NCBI GenBank assembly: GCA_026936325.1
Contig: JAPTHN010000003.1
Coordinates: 40,998,011 to 41,062,010, forward strand
From: Platynereis dumerilii
Lineage: Eukaryota; Annelida; Polychaeta; Phyllodocida; Nereididae
Direction of reading: 5' to 3'
Length of the DNA stretch: 64,000 nucleotides
Shown: positions 45,345 to 55,786 of the stretch, one piece after another
How the letters are laid out: every line of letters starts with the position of its first letter
Position numbering within the stretch: position 1 is the stretch's first letter
Made by a program: the position numbers and the translations under genes
The notes under the pieces: generated by a model
Seen by the model: only the letters and a program-made list of their open reading frames with translations
Told to the model about the DNA's origin: nothing
The model's database searches: none

Positions 45345-46395
45345 AGTTATGCAGAGAAAAACAAATCTATAGGCTGCATAGCAACAAACCTTAAGTTATA
45401 CAACATGAACAACTTAACATCTCAAAAATATTCAATCTCGCCAAGCTGAGGTGACAGAAAATTAAGACTAATTTCAATGGAATCAGGTCTTTCACAGCGT
45501 TGTTAGGAGAATATTGATATGGAAGGGTATTTGGGCTATAAAATAGTGGATAGATTTGAAATGATACATCATAAAAAACATCTAGAGCTACAACTAGTAC
45601 AGTATTTTAGACAAATCTTGGCAATCATGACCAAGCACAACTGGACTAGTTTTAAAAATGTGTTTGGGAGCAGTTTTGTTGAAGACATGTAGGAGCATAG
45701 GAGGTATAGACTGTGAGCTTGAAACCAAGAAAAGTTTTTCTACATTTTTTTCTCTCAATATTTCAAGAATTATTTAAATCAACCTTAATGTTCCATCGTA
45801 TTGGAAACCCGTCAAGCAGACCATTAAAAGACACCATTGCACCTTAAAATGACTTATCTACCAAATGACACATCTAACTATATAACATGCAGCAATATTT
45901 AGTTGCCTAGCCTTGGCCTGAAATTATCCTAAACTTTTCTCAAAATTTCAAAAAAGATTGAAGACTAATCAATCAGACCATCAAAAGGCACAACTAGGCC
46001 TACATCGTGGTAAGATATGTGTACCAAATTTTATCCATGTACATGCAAAAGTAGCAGAGTCTATAGGCCCGGAAACGAAAATTTATATTTTTTTCTCTCA
46101 ATATTTCAAAAAGGAGAGAGATATGCAAATCCTACCACCAAAGGAAACACCAGACCATATATGTATACCAAATTTTATCCATGTGCATTACATACAATAG
46201 CGGTCGAGTCTTGGTTTAGAAAGGAAAAAATTAATTTAAAAATTGTCCCCATGATTAAGAATGTATGAAATATTCATGAACTTGACAATCAATAGACACA
46301 ACTAAAAACTAGAGTATGTAAGCAATGTCACCAAAGTGATAACAATGCCTTCCAGGAACTTGTTTGCCGAAGGTAAAACGTAGGAAAAGAGTCTC
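45345..46395. other. No coding gene recognised; downstream of the secreted-peptide gene
   Basis: AT-rich DNA containing two diverged copies of an approximately 120-bp segment (CCAAATTTTATCCATGT at 46023 and 46168, with AAAATTTATATTTTTTTCTC nearby). If the gene at 46398-46785 has a spliced 3' UTR, a terminal exon could lie here; a polyadenylation site was not identified. Confidence 0.4.
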
Positions 46396-46407
46396 ACCTC
46401 GATATAT

Positions 46408-46785
46408 CTAATAGAGTTGGTCGTCCGTATGAGGGGCGCTGTCCTTCTCAAGCATTTTCTCCAAGAAGTACCGCATCAAGGAATAGCGCAGTCCACTGTC
46501 AGAAAGCTCTTCGTTCTTGTCAGTCGAGGAATTTTCTACATATTGATCGTAAAACTTCTGCAGGAAATCTGAGTATGAGCGTTTGCGGATGGAAAACTGA
46601 CACCTAGGTCCATGGTACTGGGGTTTACAGAGACACCGACATACGCCAAAGATATTGTTTGGCAGAAGGAGTCGTCCACCGTTCGAACAAGACTCACATG
46701 AAGCAGTGGCCATTCTTGCCTGAAGAATCACACCCAGGGCCAGAGAAATGGCACACAGCAGAGTCCACTGGGAGACAGGAGTCAT
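46408..46785 (-). CDS. Secreted EGF-like cysteine-rich precursor with dibasic site
   Basis: The 125-codon frame starts at an ATG at 46785 and ends at TAG 46408-46410. Residues 1-28 form a signal peptide (hydrophobic LLCAISLALGVIL, then ATA before the first Cys). Residues 30-63 hold six cysteines in the pattern C-x2-C-x15-C-x-C-x-C-x8-C. The CSNGG and CLCKPQYHGPRC parts match the two halves of an EGF-like fold, although the first spacing is unusual. An RKR site follows, then a tail of about 57 residues (SYSDFLQKFYDQYVENSS, later LRYSLMRYFLEKMLEK) that is acidic, aromatic and likely helical, with one NSS glycosylation site. By analogy the product would be exported and perhaps cleaved at RKR, giving a small EGF-like ligand and a tail peptide; this is inference. 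I recognise no named family. A strong donor (CGAG then GTGAGA) begins 10 bases after the stop, so the 3' UTR may be spliced. Confidence 0.75.
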   Translation of the reverse strand: MTPVSQWTLLCAISLALGVILQARMATASCESCSNGGRLLLPNNIFGVCRCLCKPQYHGPRCQFSIRKRSYSDFLQKFYDQYVENSSTDKNEELSDSGLRYSLMRYFLEKMLEKDSAPHTDDQLY

Positions 46786-47099
46786 AGTTGTGAGGTGGCT
46801 GGGCGAACTGACAAGATGATTGAGTTATTAGTTGGTGGTTTTTAGCGGCTGTTCGTAAAAAGCCAACCAACAGAAATAGAATGGGACTCTGGTCCCGGTT
46901 GCGTTTCTTTTTTAGTCGAATTCCTTGTTTTTCCTCCTTATTGAAATTCTTGAAATTAACTGGAAGTGCAATTTGAAGTGGTGATGTCACACTCTCTGAT
47001 ATCAATCAATTCGATGATGTCACACTTGCTCAACCTATCCAGCATGCGCCCAGTTTCTCTCACAAAGTTCTGTTGTTCAAAGGACAGGCCTGATGTTCC

Positions 47100-47285
47100 C
47101 TGCTTCCTTATACCTGCACCGACCCCCTCCTAACATCAGACACCCACAGTGTGCGCTCATTTGCATATATTCATGAGCAATGAGCGCCACCTGTATCAGG
47201 CTCCTGCCTTAGCATGCAACACAGACACTGGCCAACTGCAACACTTATTGCATATGACGTCACAATCTAATCATGCCACGTGACC
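47100..47285 (-). promoter_or_regulatory. Likely promoter of the secreted-peptide gene
   Basis: On the minus strand, going toward the gene, there are a CACGTG E-box (47277-47282), a perfect CRE TGACGTCA (47255-47262), a perfect POU octamer ATGCAAAT (47159-47166) and a TATAAGG box (about 47106-47112). The octamer lies about 50 bp upstream of the TATA-like box, a normal spacing. Transcription would then start near 47080, leaving about 290 bases of 5' UTR before the ATG at 46785. The sites are seen in the sequence; their use is inferred. The E-box and CRE are palindromes and could also serve a gene in the other direction. Confidence 0.45.
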
Positions 47286-47400
47286 TGCTCTGTTCTCAGT
47301 AGTGTATTGTTTTTGCGGCCCGTCGTCAGAGCAGAGGCCCGCAGCCAACTAGGCTGAGCCTAGACCTGTGGCCTGGGAAAAGACTATCTATGTATCTATA
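47285..47400 (+). other. Possible divergent 5' exon ending in a donor
   Basis: A GC-richer stretch (TTTGCGGCCCGTCGTCAGAG) downstream of the shared promoter region ends in CTATCTATA followed by GTGAGTATTG, a strong donor at 47401. There is no substantial open frame, so it would be an untranslated first exon or the start of a non-coding RNA. No downstream exon was identified. Confidence 0.2.
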
Positions 47401-47409
47401 GTGAGTATT

Positions 47410-47850
47410 GTCTTCAATCAACACCTGATGAGTCAAAGCTGATGATTTGATCAGGTCTCTTGGGAAATATTTCAGCAACTTGTGGGAAATCTTGGTAATT
47501 TCTCACTTCTCCAGCCTTTACCCGCATTTGCAGAATGGTTTTGCCAAGCATGCGAATAGCTACCTGTATAACTGATTGATTATGGATCTGTTATAGTTAA
47601 AATAGTTAATTATAATCGTTTTGGAATGTATACAATGCAACATGACCTGCTTTCGAATTACGGTCTGTAGGCCTATAATTTGTTATGCAAAAAGAGTGGA
47701 CTGTTGCACCATAGAACTGTACTACAATTCTATGGTTGCACTGTGAAAATACCACTTTGTGATTTTACTGATGATTTGTCATGATCATACCAATACTGCA
47801 AATGTTTATTTTATTTGAGGATACTAATACCACATAGATTCTATGTATAA
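47410..47850. other. No gene recognised
   Basis: AT-rich DNA. GAACTGTACTACAATTCTAT near 47717 is a minor inverted word. Confidence 0.4.
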
Positions 47851-47877
47851 TATTATTATCTTTGCTAATAGCTTCCC

Positions 47878-48025
47878 TGAGGGGTACTTTTTATATCTCG
47901 GGGGGATATAAAAGTATCCCGCAGGAGCAGGAAATGCCTTTCCCCCCGTCGAGCTTTTGGGTCCGGCGGACAACTTTTCTTCCCCGCAGGGAACAAAAAG
48001 AACCCCGCCGGCCTTTCGTTTCATG
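47878..48025. repeat. GC-rich foldback segment
   Basis: GGGGTACTTTTTATATC and GATATAAAAGTATCCC (47881-47920) form a hairpin. They are followed by CCCCGTCGAGC, GTCCGGCGGAC and CCCCGCAGGG words, several of them self-complementary. The 66-codon minus-strand and 61-codon plus-strand frames over it are by-products of the composition. Confidence 0.5.
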
Positions 48026-48149
48026 GTTATCGATTAACCTTAATTGATTACATACATGTTATTGCCCTTCCCGCCATCCTAACTCAAAATCTTCCTAGAA
48101 ATCGTCTGCCTCTGCGCCGCCGGCAACAAAAAGTTCTCCGCCATGTCCC

Positions 48150-48270
48150 GTGAGAACTTAGCACAAGCCAATCAGTCAAGCAGAGCAGGATCAAGGGATT
48201 TCAGTTTTGTGAAAGTTTACACATATTATGCGAACAGATCAGCTGTTAGAAAGACAATGTCTCAATTTCC
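48150..48270 (+). mobile_element. Relic related to the Harbinger element interior
   Basis: CAAGCCAATCAGTCAAGCAG, then AGCAGGATCAAGG and a GTGAAAGT-T-CACAT-AT-TAT pattern resemble 23495-23575 inside the Harbinger element. TIRs were not identified, so the limits are approximate. Confidence 0.5.
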
Positions 48271-49270
48271 CACAAAGGCACTCGCTTTACTCTGGTTGAT
48301 TCAAACAGCCATCCAACATGGGCCTAAGTTTAGAGGGCTCTTTAAATGTTGGGATTTTATGCGTGGTGTGAGTGTTTATATTAATTTATAAGATATTTGA
48401 TGACACGGGGACTGAAACCAGATCCCCCATCGCATATCGTGGGGGATGATTAGTTTTATACAAAATAATTTTCTAAAAGAGACAAACCTGGAATGTTCAT
48501 GGCATTCCACCTGGACCAGCCTGGACCTGTCCGTCCACTTCCCCTTTTCTGCTTTGAGGTCCAATTAAAACGGAAAACAATCCAACAAGTCGTGGTTGGC
48601 TTTTCAAATCACGAAGTAGGTCTGTATTTCTTGCAAGATTCATTGCAGATGAGTATTTCTTGCTTGCTGTTACTTATTGAATGTATGTTTTTTAGATTGA
48701 ATGCAATAATTGACTCTTGATCATCCTCAACATTAAAAGCACACCCGTTTTACACAGCTTAACATCATGCACTTTTTTTTATCAGTTCACAGCTTCAAGC
48801 GTTATATTTAGAGAAACACTATTAAAAACTAACGTTAAGTTTTCGATTTTGGCTATAATTTTGGCACAGTAAAAAGCGAACCCTATTGAAAGGCAAATGC
48901 TCCAGTTGCGTGGGACTCGGTTTTAAATAAACAAATACAGGTGACTTCTCAATACCTTTAAAACTGATAGGACTAGCTGTGAAGTGTTTTGAAACAAATG
49001 GATCAATCTCACTTACCAAGGAGAATATCACTTTCAAACAATGGAAATGTTGTATGACTGTGATAATTTGTCACCTCCTTTTCAACCATTCAGCTTTGCA
49101 TCCTATTGATCCTAAGTGGGTGTTTCTATGTCAATATGAACAGTGACTGACTTGGATCAAAATTGACAAGCTCAGTCCGCGAAAAAAATGAAGAAGAAAA
49201 AAGATGGCACACAATTTAGGGCATATTTTCATAATTGATTTCTAAGTATAAAAGCTATTTCTAAATTTTC
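48270..49270. other. No gene recognised
   Basis: AT-rich DNA. Open frames at 48376-48720 on both strands overlap a CCTGGACCAGCCTGGACC repeat and show no recognisable domain. Confidence 0.4.
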
Positions 49271-49278
49271 AAAATTCA

Positions 49279-49281
49279 TGG

Positions 49282-49359
<78 letters not shown>

Positions 49360-49500
49360 AGTCTATCAGTCTATCTATCAGTCTATCTATCAGTCTATCT
49401 ATCAGTCTATCTATCAGTCTATCTATCAGTCTATCTATCAGTCTATCTGTATGTCTATCTGTATGTCTGTCTGCATGTCTATCAATCTATCTATCTGACA
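49279..49500 (+). repeat. Compound TATC / TATCAGTC / TATCTGTATG microsatellite
   Basis: About 20 pure TCTA units are followed by eight or so 12-bp CTATCAGTCTAT units and then CTGTATGT variants. Stepwise variants along the array show local expansion of altered units. Confidence 0.95.
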
Positions 49501-49648
49501 GTTTAATAATATTTCAGTCACAAAATGCGATCTGGAATTGTCAGATATGGAGCAATTTGACCACTGTCTAAAACTCAATAGCTCCACCCATTCAGAGTGA
49601 TTGACACCAATGTTGATGTAACACCTGTGACAGTTTCAGTTTGTCTCA

Positions 49649-51153
49649 CACAGTGTCCTTGAACAAAGTTTAGGGTTAAAAAAAATGTACAAAGAATCTG
49701 TCAACACAGCGTTGTAGTATGTGGTCTCAGCTTCGATTTGATGTAAAGATAAAAAAAATTTGTTGGGAAAATTTTGAGAAAATTGAAATTTAAAATTTTT
49801 AGTTTTTCACACCCTTATTGCATGCAAAATATCCATTATAGAATGTTAAAAATTAATATTTTAACATAGGAATGCTTTCCTTTCCCACCTTGATGCTTAT
49901 GTATGCAGTGGACCAAATTCAGAATTATGACTAAGTGGTTTTTAAAAGTTATCACGTTCTGAAGGTGTTACAAACTTGCTAGACTATAATCTTCATTCTC
50001 CGAACCCATTTAGAGTCAATTCAACTGAACCTGGCCAACCTGCATTATGTCCTGAATTTATCAACTGTATAAGCTGTGTAGTAGAACACCCTGGCTATAT
50101 AGCCAATAACAAGACATATCTAGGGCTTTTACAGCATTTCTATATCCATATTTTGAGATGTATGTCGCAACACTTTCAAAGTATATCTCTTCATATCGAT
50201 ATCAAAACCTGTAATCAAAATCTGAAAAAACATGGTTGCCTCAATTGTCCATTCCTTAAATTCAAAATGTTTGTTTAGGGACTTCCGATTTTCTTCAATT
50301 GTGCATAAGTCTCAATTTAATACTTTCTATGCAGATTTTACATTACTAATGCAATGAATTGGCTATAAAATATGTATAGGATGCATTAATTGCATTAAGA
50401 ATGTTGTCATTCATATCAAAAAACAAATGATGTCACCAATAGATATTTATTTCAGAGCTTCTGGTATTCCCACTTTGCCTCTCAAATACATAATATCTGG
50501 TGGCCCCAACGTAGCAGTCCGTTGGGCTTTTGTGGGGTCTCCTCCATTTATGTTTTTGTGATGGTATATATTATGTAATTGTTATAATCTAAATGGAAAT
50601 AAATTCTATCTGAATCTAAATTCTATCTGAATCTGAATCTGATATTGTCCAATAACTTTACAGATGTTCTTGTAAATCCCACTAGAAAAACATTGATTGG
50701 TGAAATGCAAAAAATCAATTTCCATCACTAATGAAGTTAACAAGGCATTCTCTCAATGGTTCATTTGCTGCTTTTGTTTGGTTCAAGAAATAATAAAGCC
50801 GAAATGGCCATGTTTATGTTTGATTTTGACACATTATAAGATTCACTGAGTTTGCAACACCCCTAAATATTGGAAAAGATGTGAAAATAGGAAATAAAAT
50901 GCTTTTTATTTTTTTTTTAACCTGATTGAGTAACTTACAGTATAACTAGATAAATTATGATGTTTCAATATCACTGCGATGCCATTTGATATATCTATAA
51001 CTGATATTTCGCGTGCAAAAAGAGTCTGAAAAACTAAAAAGAGAAAAGAGATTTTTTTTATCAAATCGAAGCTGAGACAACATACTACAATGCTGTGTTG
51101 ACGGATTCTTTGTACATTTTTTTAAACCCTAAACTTTGTTCAAAGACACTGTG
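49649..51153. mobile_element. 1.5-kb element with long TIRs beginning CACAGTG
   Basis: The left end begins CACAGTGTCCTTGAACAAA (49649) and the right end, reversed from 51153, begins CACAGTGTCTTTGAACAAA. The arms match with few changes for at least 85 bp (through GTACAAAGAATC, GTCAACACAGC and CTCAGCTTCGATTTGAT) and more loosely to about 150-180 bp. The flanking five bases differ (TCTCA and ACTAA), so no target duplication was recognised. The interior has no transposase; a LINE end at 50440 may be nested in it. A solo end lies at 33750. Confidence 0.8.
50440..50645 (+). mobile_element. LINE 3' UTR end with TCTGAA tail
   Basis: A 3' end of CR1/L2 style: GTTGGGCTTTTGTGGGGTC, then a T-rich stretch, AATAAA at about 50600, then ATTCTATCTGAATCTAAATT and TCTGAA repeats. 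No coding part remains. It lies inside the CACAGTG element. Confidence 0.55.
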
Positions 51154-51582
51154 ACTAACTATCACTAACTGTTGGGCACTCACTGTTGGTCACTCACTGT
51201 TAGCCACTAACTGTTGTTAGACATGTTAGTTTACCACTAACTGTTGGGCACTAACTGCTGTCAGTTGGTCACTAACTGTTGGCATGTCACTAACTGTTGT
51301 TCAATTGGTCACTAATTATTGGTCATAACTGTTGGCTAGTTGATCACTAACTGTTGATCACTAACTGTTGGTCACTAACTGTTGGTCACTAACTGTTGGT
51401 CACTAACTGTTGGTCACTAACTGTTGGTCACTAACTGTTGGTCACTAAGTGTTGGTCACTAAGTGTTGGTCACTAAGTGTTGGTCACTAAGTGTTGGTCA
51501 CTAAGTGTTGGTCACTAACTGTCACTAACTTACTAACTGTTGGTCAGTTGGTCACTCACTGTTTGTCACTAACTGTTAGGGT
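51154..51582 (+). repeat. 14-bp minisatellite CACTAACTGTTGGT
   Basis: About 25 units are present, degenerate at the left and nearly identical from 51355 on. A run of about six units carries AAGTGTT in place of AACTGTT (51446-51520). The array begins exactly at the right end of the CACAGTG element. Confidence 0.95.
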
Positions 51583-51589
51583 GGAGTGA

Positions 51590-52310
51590 AAATTGAAATT
51601 TAAAAAACAGCAGTTCCAGATACTTGTCAATTGGCATAAAACTGGCAATTCCATTTTTATTTTCGAGCTGCAGTGAAAATTGACAGTGCACTTCAGGATC
51701 AAAGATATGCCATAAAAGTGGGTTTCGGTAAATCCGCTGTTAGCTTTATTTTGGTCCAGAGCGGATTTCACAAAACACCTGCAAAATGGCTTACCACAAG
51801 TTACATTAGCACAAGTCTGATAAGGCCAGACATAATTGATTCTTAGCATTTTGGATTTTCTCAGGGTGCTTTTTCTAAGGATAGCTGGCAGGACAAAAAA
51901 AAATCTGAAATCTAAATATTTCATTGTGTCAATCCATTAAATAAAAACATGGGTAAACACTGCCTTCTGCTCCTGGGAAACCTGGCTTTCAGTTAGAAAA
52001 AAACTTGAGATCTAAACATGTGTTTGTTAACGTAATATAAATAGACAAATTTTGCTAGTGTAACACTATGAAATGGACAGATGTGAAATTGCAGTTACAT
52101 TAGCAATGAAAAAAACAGCTACCACACCCAGTTGTTTATGTTTTTGGTGATCCATAGATATCGGCAAATAAGACACGTTTTTCAATAAAGTTTTTGAATT
52201 TCATGTTTTAAATTGGCATAAGCAGCAAGAACCACACAAAAATCCCCATGTAAAAGTTGCTAATGTAACCTCAGTGTCCTGTGACGGAATCGAGTTACAT
52301 TAGCAGTCTT
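51590..52310. repeat. Element with iterated GTTACATTAGC
   Basis: GTTACATTAGC occurs at 51800, 52094 and 52294 on the plus strand and at 52259-52269 on the minus strand, with a weaker copy near 52052. GTGACGGAATCG at 52281 resembles the motif of the 39.8-kb element. The ends and class are not resolved. Confidence 0.45.
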
Positions 52311-52319
52311 TTTTTTTCA

Positions 52320-52945
52320 AGTTTTATGATGACCAATACAATTAAAAATGGTTCCAAAATAATTTTCAAGATGTTTTTTATCAATCACATATCATTACAT
52401 TTTCCTGAATTGGTTTTAGCAGATTCCATAGAGTGCCAAAGTGAGCACGTCTGATCACCAGTAAGTTTGGTCGTCCAAAATTGTCCTCATGAGCGATAAA
52501 AAAAAAATTTTAAGATGAAAAAGCTACATATTTGAGGATTATTTTATTGATATTTATTCATTAGCTCTCAGATGTACTTAGTAATAGGTTTACTTGTTTC
52601 AGGAAGCAACAGAGAGATAACAAAAGGGTTGGAAAGTTTAAGGTACCCTCTGAGAGCACTTTTCGTGAAATCTGCCCTAGGTTATGGGTACAGCCATGAA
52701 AGTTATATATTTGGATTCAGAATAAAATTTCCTACAAAATGAATACCAACATGCTATATCTATGTATATTATCAGTAGTCAGTAAGTGCTGGGACTGGGA
52801 GAACTGCATAAAAATGCTCCGGACCGACAAAAAAACAAAAGGATTGTGCATCTAATGACAAAAGCATTAAACTTTCAAGTCAGCTTCTATAGACCCTGAA
52901 ATTAAATTTTAGAAGTGCAACAACTCTAAGTTTGACCTCTTGTGA
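52320..52945. other. No gene recognised
   Basis: AT-rich DNA without recognised features. Confidence 0.4.
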
Positions 52946-52951
52946 TCTTTA

Positions 52952-53369
52952 GGGACCGTTCAGAATTTATGACTGGGGGGGGAGGTGGGAGTTTTGGCCG
53001 AGGGGGTACTAACTTTTCACACGTGTTTCAAGGGGGGGACATTAATTTTTGACAATACTTCCAAGGGGGGGGTACGAAATTTTAACAAAGAAAAAATGTT
53101 TAAAAAACACGCATAAACTCATTTTATTTGGACTTTTTTACGCACAAAAGTTCGTGAAATGACGCGAATCTTTACGCGTGGCTGTGTATAAAAGTATATA
53201 TGTATATATTCCTTTGTATGTCGAGGGGGGGGTACTAAAAATACGCATGAAACCTAAGGGTGGGGTACTAAAAATCCACATGAATCTCAAGGGGGGGGTA
53301 TCAATTTTTGACCGGAAGTTCCAGCAAAACTACCACCCCCCCCCCCTGTCATAAATTCTGAACGGTCCC
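52952..53369. mobile_element. TTA-flanked G-rich MITE (Harbinger-type target)
   Basis: The TIRs start GGGACCGTTCAGAATTTATG (left) with the matching CATAAATTCTGAACGGTCCC at the right, and are flanked by TTA on both sides (52949-52951, 53370-53372). Inside the TIRs are runs of G or C and repeated GGGGGGTACTAA/AAGGGGGG words. A 3-bp TTA duplication is typical of PIF/Harbinger, but the terminal sequence differs from the element at 23432. Confidence 0.85.
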
Positions 53370-53379
53370 TTAGGGGTGA

Positions 53380-54145
53380 ATGACCAATGAGACTACAATT
53401 GAACTTCCGTTTTGTTTTTTTTGCGTGATTTTAACACTGAACTTCACAAAAGTTCTCTATTGACTTTGCGCCTTTATGACCTTGGTTGACCTATGTTCAC
53501 CAAGCAGCACATTAAGAATTATTCACCTTTCTTGGCAGTAAGATTTATTCGGCTTTATTGGTACCAATATTACCAAAAAGTTGATTGTTTGTTGTGTCCG
53601 TTGCAAGACTGTCCTTCAACAATTTTTAGACATTAATTTCTCAAATTCGCATTTTGAGATTGTGACAAGACCTTGGCTGCACTGATGGAGGATGGGAATC
53701 ATATCGTAACTGCTGGAAGCTTGTACTAAGGCAGAAGTGATCTGTCCCATTAAAGAGATTGCTGTCATAATATTATGATTTACTATTAATTAGTTCTTAG
53801 ATCTGTTCTTAGTATAGGCAAATTGAAGTGGATCCTGATGACAATCTGTATCTTTTAACAATCTAGTCTTAACAATCTTTTCATGGCTATTGAAGTTAAT
53901 GCCATCGGCTGATAGTCATTGTTGCATCGTGCATGGTTGAGGCTTTTTGGCCAATGGAATAATTTCAGACAATTTCCAAATAGTAGGCACACAAGCTTGA
54001 TCGAATGAGTCTTGGAATAACCAAGTAAATGCAGATGCAAGTTGAGACTTACATTAGGGTGGACTGAAACAAAATATAAGTATATCATGTTGGTATTCAT
54101 TTTGTGGGGAATTTTTCACTGATTCCAAAAATGCTAACTCTTCCG
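53380..54145. other. No gene recognised
   Basis: AT-rich DNA, nothing distinctive. Confidence 0.4.
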
Positions 54146-54149
54146 TTAC

Positions 54150-54605
54150 ATAGAGTAGGTCGGGCAAGAAGCCCGGGTTAGGTGAGAGGCCCCCCCCAAG
54201 CGTTCTTCTTCTTCCACGTGAGGGCTGAGTTCATGTGGTTGAACGTTGAAGCTCTGCTAGGACTGCACATGTGCGCGCGAACAACATATGACACAACCTA
54301 TAAAAATGTGGTCCTAGTGGTTAAAAACAGTGCGTATATATTTACAGCATAAAAATTTTGATTAAAATCCATATATACAGCTTAGCGTCTCAGTTTTCTG
54401 AGGAATATCTCCAGAGATGGTGAGTTTGCAGTGTCTTCTGTCTGGCCGTTCCAATCCCTAGTCAGTGGGAAAAAGGAGTTCCCATAGGTCTCGTTGGACG
54501 TCCTCTCCTGATAGTACTTATGCGCCCCTCTTGTTCTTCTATCTCCTCTCTTCAGGTATTTTGCTGCTTCGATGTCTACTAGGTTCTTCTTAAGGAGCTG
54601 ACAAG
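54150..54605 (-). mobile_element. 5'-truncated LINE, C-terminus of reverse transcriptase ORF
   Basis: On the minus strand the frame is open from about 54605 to TAA at 54382-54384. It includes LLKKNLVDIEAAKYLKRG, then HKYYQERTSNETYGNSFFP, then LTRDWNGQ and SLEIFLRKLRR. The NSFFP-x-T-RDWN and SLE-F-L pattern is the conserved end of many CR1/Jockey-type ORF2 proteins. A 3' UTR of about 200 bases follows toward 54150. Catalytic parts are missing, so it is a dead 5'-truncated copy. This plus-strand location is also covered by a chance 125-codon frame from 54607. Confidence 0.85.
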
Positions 54606-54609
54606 GTTG

Positions 54610-55750
54610 ATTTATTGTGCTTATTTTTCATTGCCTAAACATGACAGATTGATCTTTGTTGAAATTTTGGAGCAGCTCAGACCTATATCCAACGAAAATG
54701 CCAAAAAGGCCACAAAAGTTCAACTTTCTGGGCATTTATGTCGAGTACCTTGGCTTTTCTTGTTAAAATATTTCCGAAACCTGCTGTTTTTAGTTGTGTT
54801 GTGTAGAAATGACAATTTTGCAATTATCACAGCTGACATCCATGAATCTTGGCCTGCCTATTCTTGTCCTTGGAGAGTCATAATTGTTTATCACATTCTA
54901 GTGTATCGGAGCAATTCCATTTCAATGCATTTTTTTGGCATCAAACAAGACAGTGAAAGATCCAGAATGCTTCCAAATAGCTAGATGGGTCCTTTGGCAT
55001 GACTCTGACAGTCAGATTAAGCTGTGTAATTGTGATACCTTGTATAGCTTGGCTTTTCATATCTGCATGCTGACGCTGGAATGATGCACCAGTTGATCAC
55101 ATTCAGTGTCACAACTCTAGGTGTCCATGAGGTTGACATTTAAGATTTAATTGTTGCAAAATAGCAAAATTGACTAAATAGAAACAAAATTAACACCAAA
55201 TTGATTTTTTTTTTCAGCAAAAATAGTCCCTGGCTGGCAACACAAAGCTGACCTGCACATTAATGTTTTAATTTTGCTTGATATTAACTTAAATAAATAA
55301 TGGAAATCTTAAATATTTTTTTGTTATTTTAGAGATAAAATATTAATTTTTGGTAAAGGAGAGGCTAACCGGGTCTCTTGGTCCAGAAATGTTCAAAACT
55401 CTCAATATAACTGGACATGTGAAATTGATGCCATAAAGATGCAACCGTTGGAGTGACTGTGTGTGGGAGAACAATAAAAAATGCACTAAAAATGAAGTCC
55501 TGGGATGCCTACATTATTATCCAATGCATTTTAGAGCTTTTATATTGCTTTAATGTAGAGTTATGTAAAAGTCAAGATCAGAATTTTTTGCACATGTAAA
55601 ATCCGACAAAAAGATCCATTTTTTTTAAATTTTTATACTTCTATGGTTCTTTCTGGGAAAGATTGAGTGCACAGGTATCCTTCACTCACACAATTCACTT
55701 TGGAAACATTCTGCAAACGGTTTGTCTGAAATTTGAAAAAATGTGACCCG
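54610..55750. other. No gene recognised; interior of a possible Tc1-like relic
   Basis: The plus-strand frame 54607-54984 (125 codons) has no recognisable domain. Sequence up to 55750 may belong to the element whose right terminus is at 55757, but no left terminus was found. Confidence 0.35.
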
Positions 55751-55756
55751 TCTCCA

Positions 55757-55786
55757 AGGGTGCCCAAACTTTCGCACCCCACTGTA
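55757..55786. mobile_element. Right terminus of a Tc1/mariner-like element
   Basis: Read inward on the minus strand, the end is TA then CAGTGGGGTGCGAAAGTTTG then GGCACCC. CAGTG-x-GTGC-AAAGT-TGGG after a TA is a common Tc1-like terminus. The opposite end was not found within 1.2 kb. Confidence 0.5.

Noticed and set aside
49278-49571. 97-codon plus-strand frame with repeated YLSI
   Set aside because: Translation of the TATC microsatellite.
54607-54984. 125-codon plus-strand frame
   Set aside because: No domain, signal peptide or splice context; it borders the end of a minus-strand LINE fragment.
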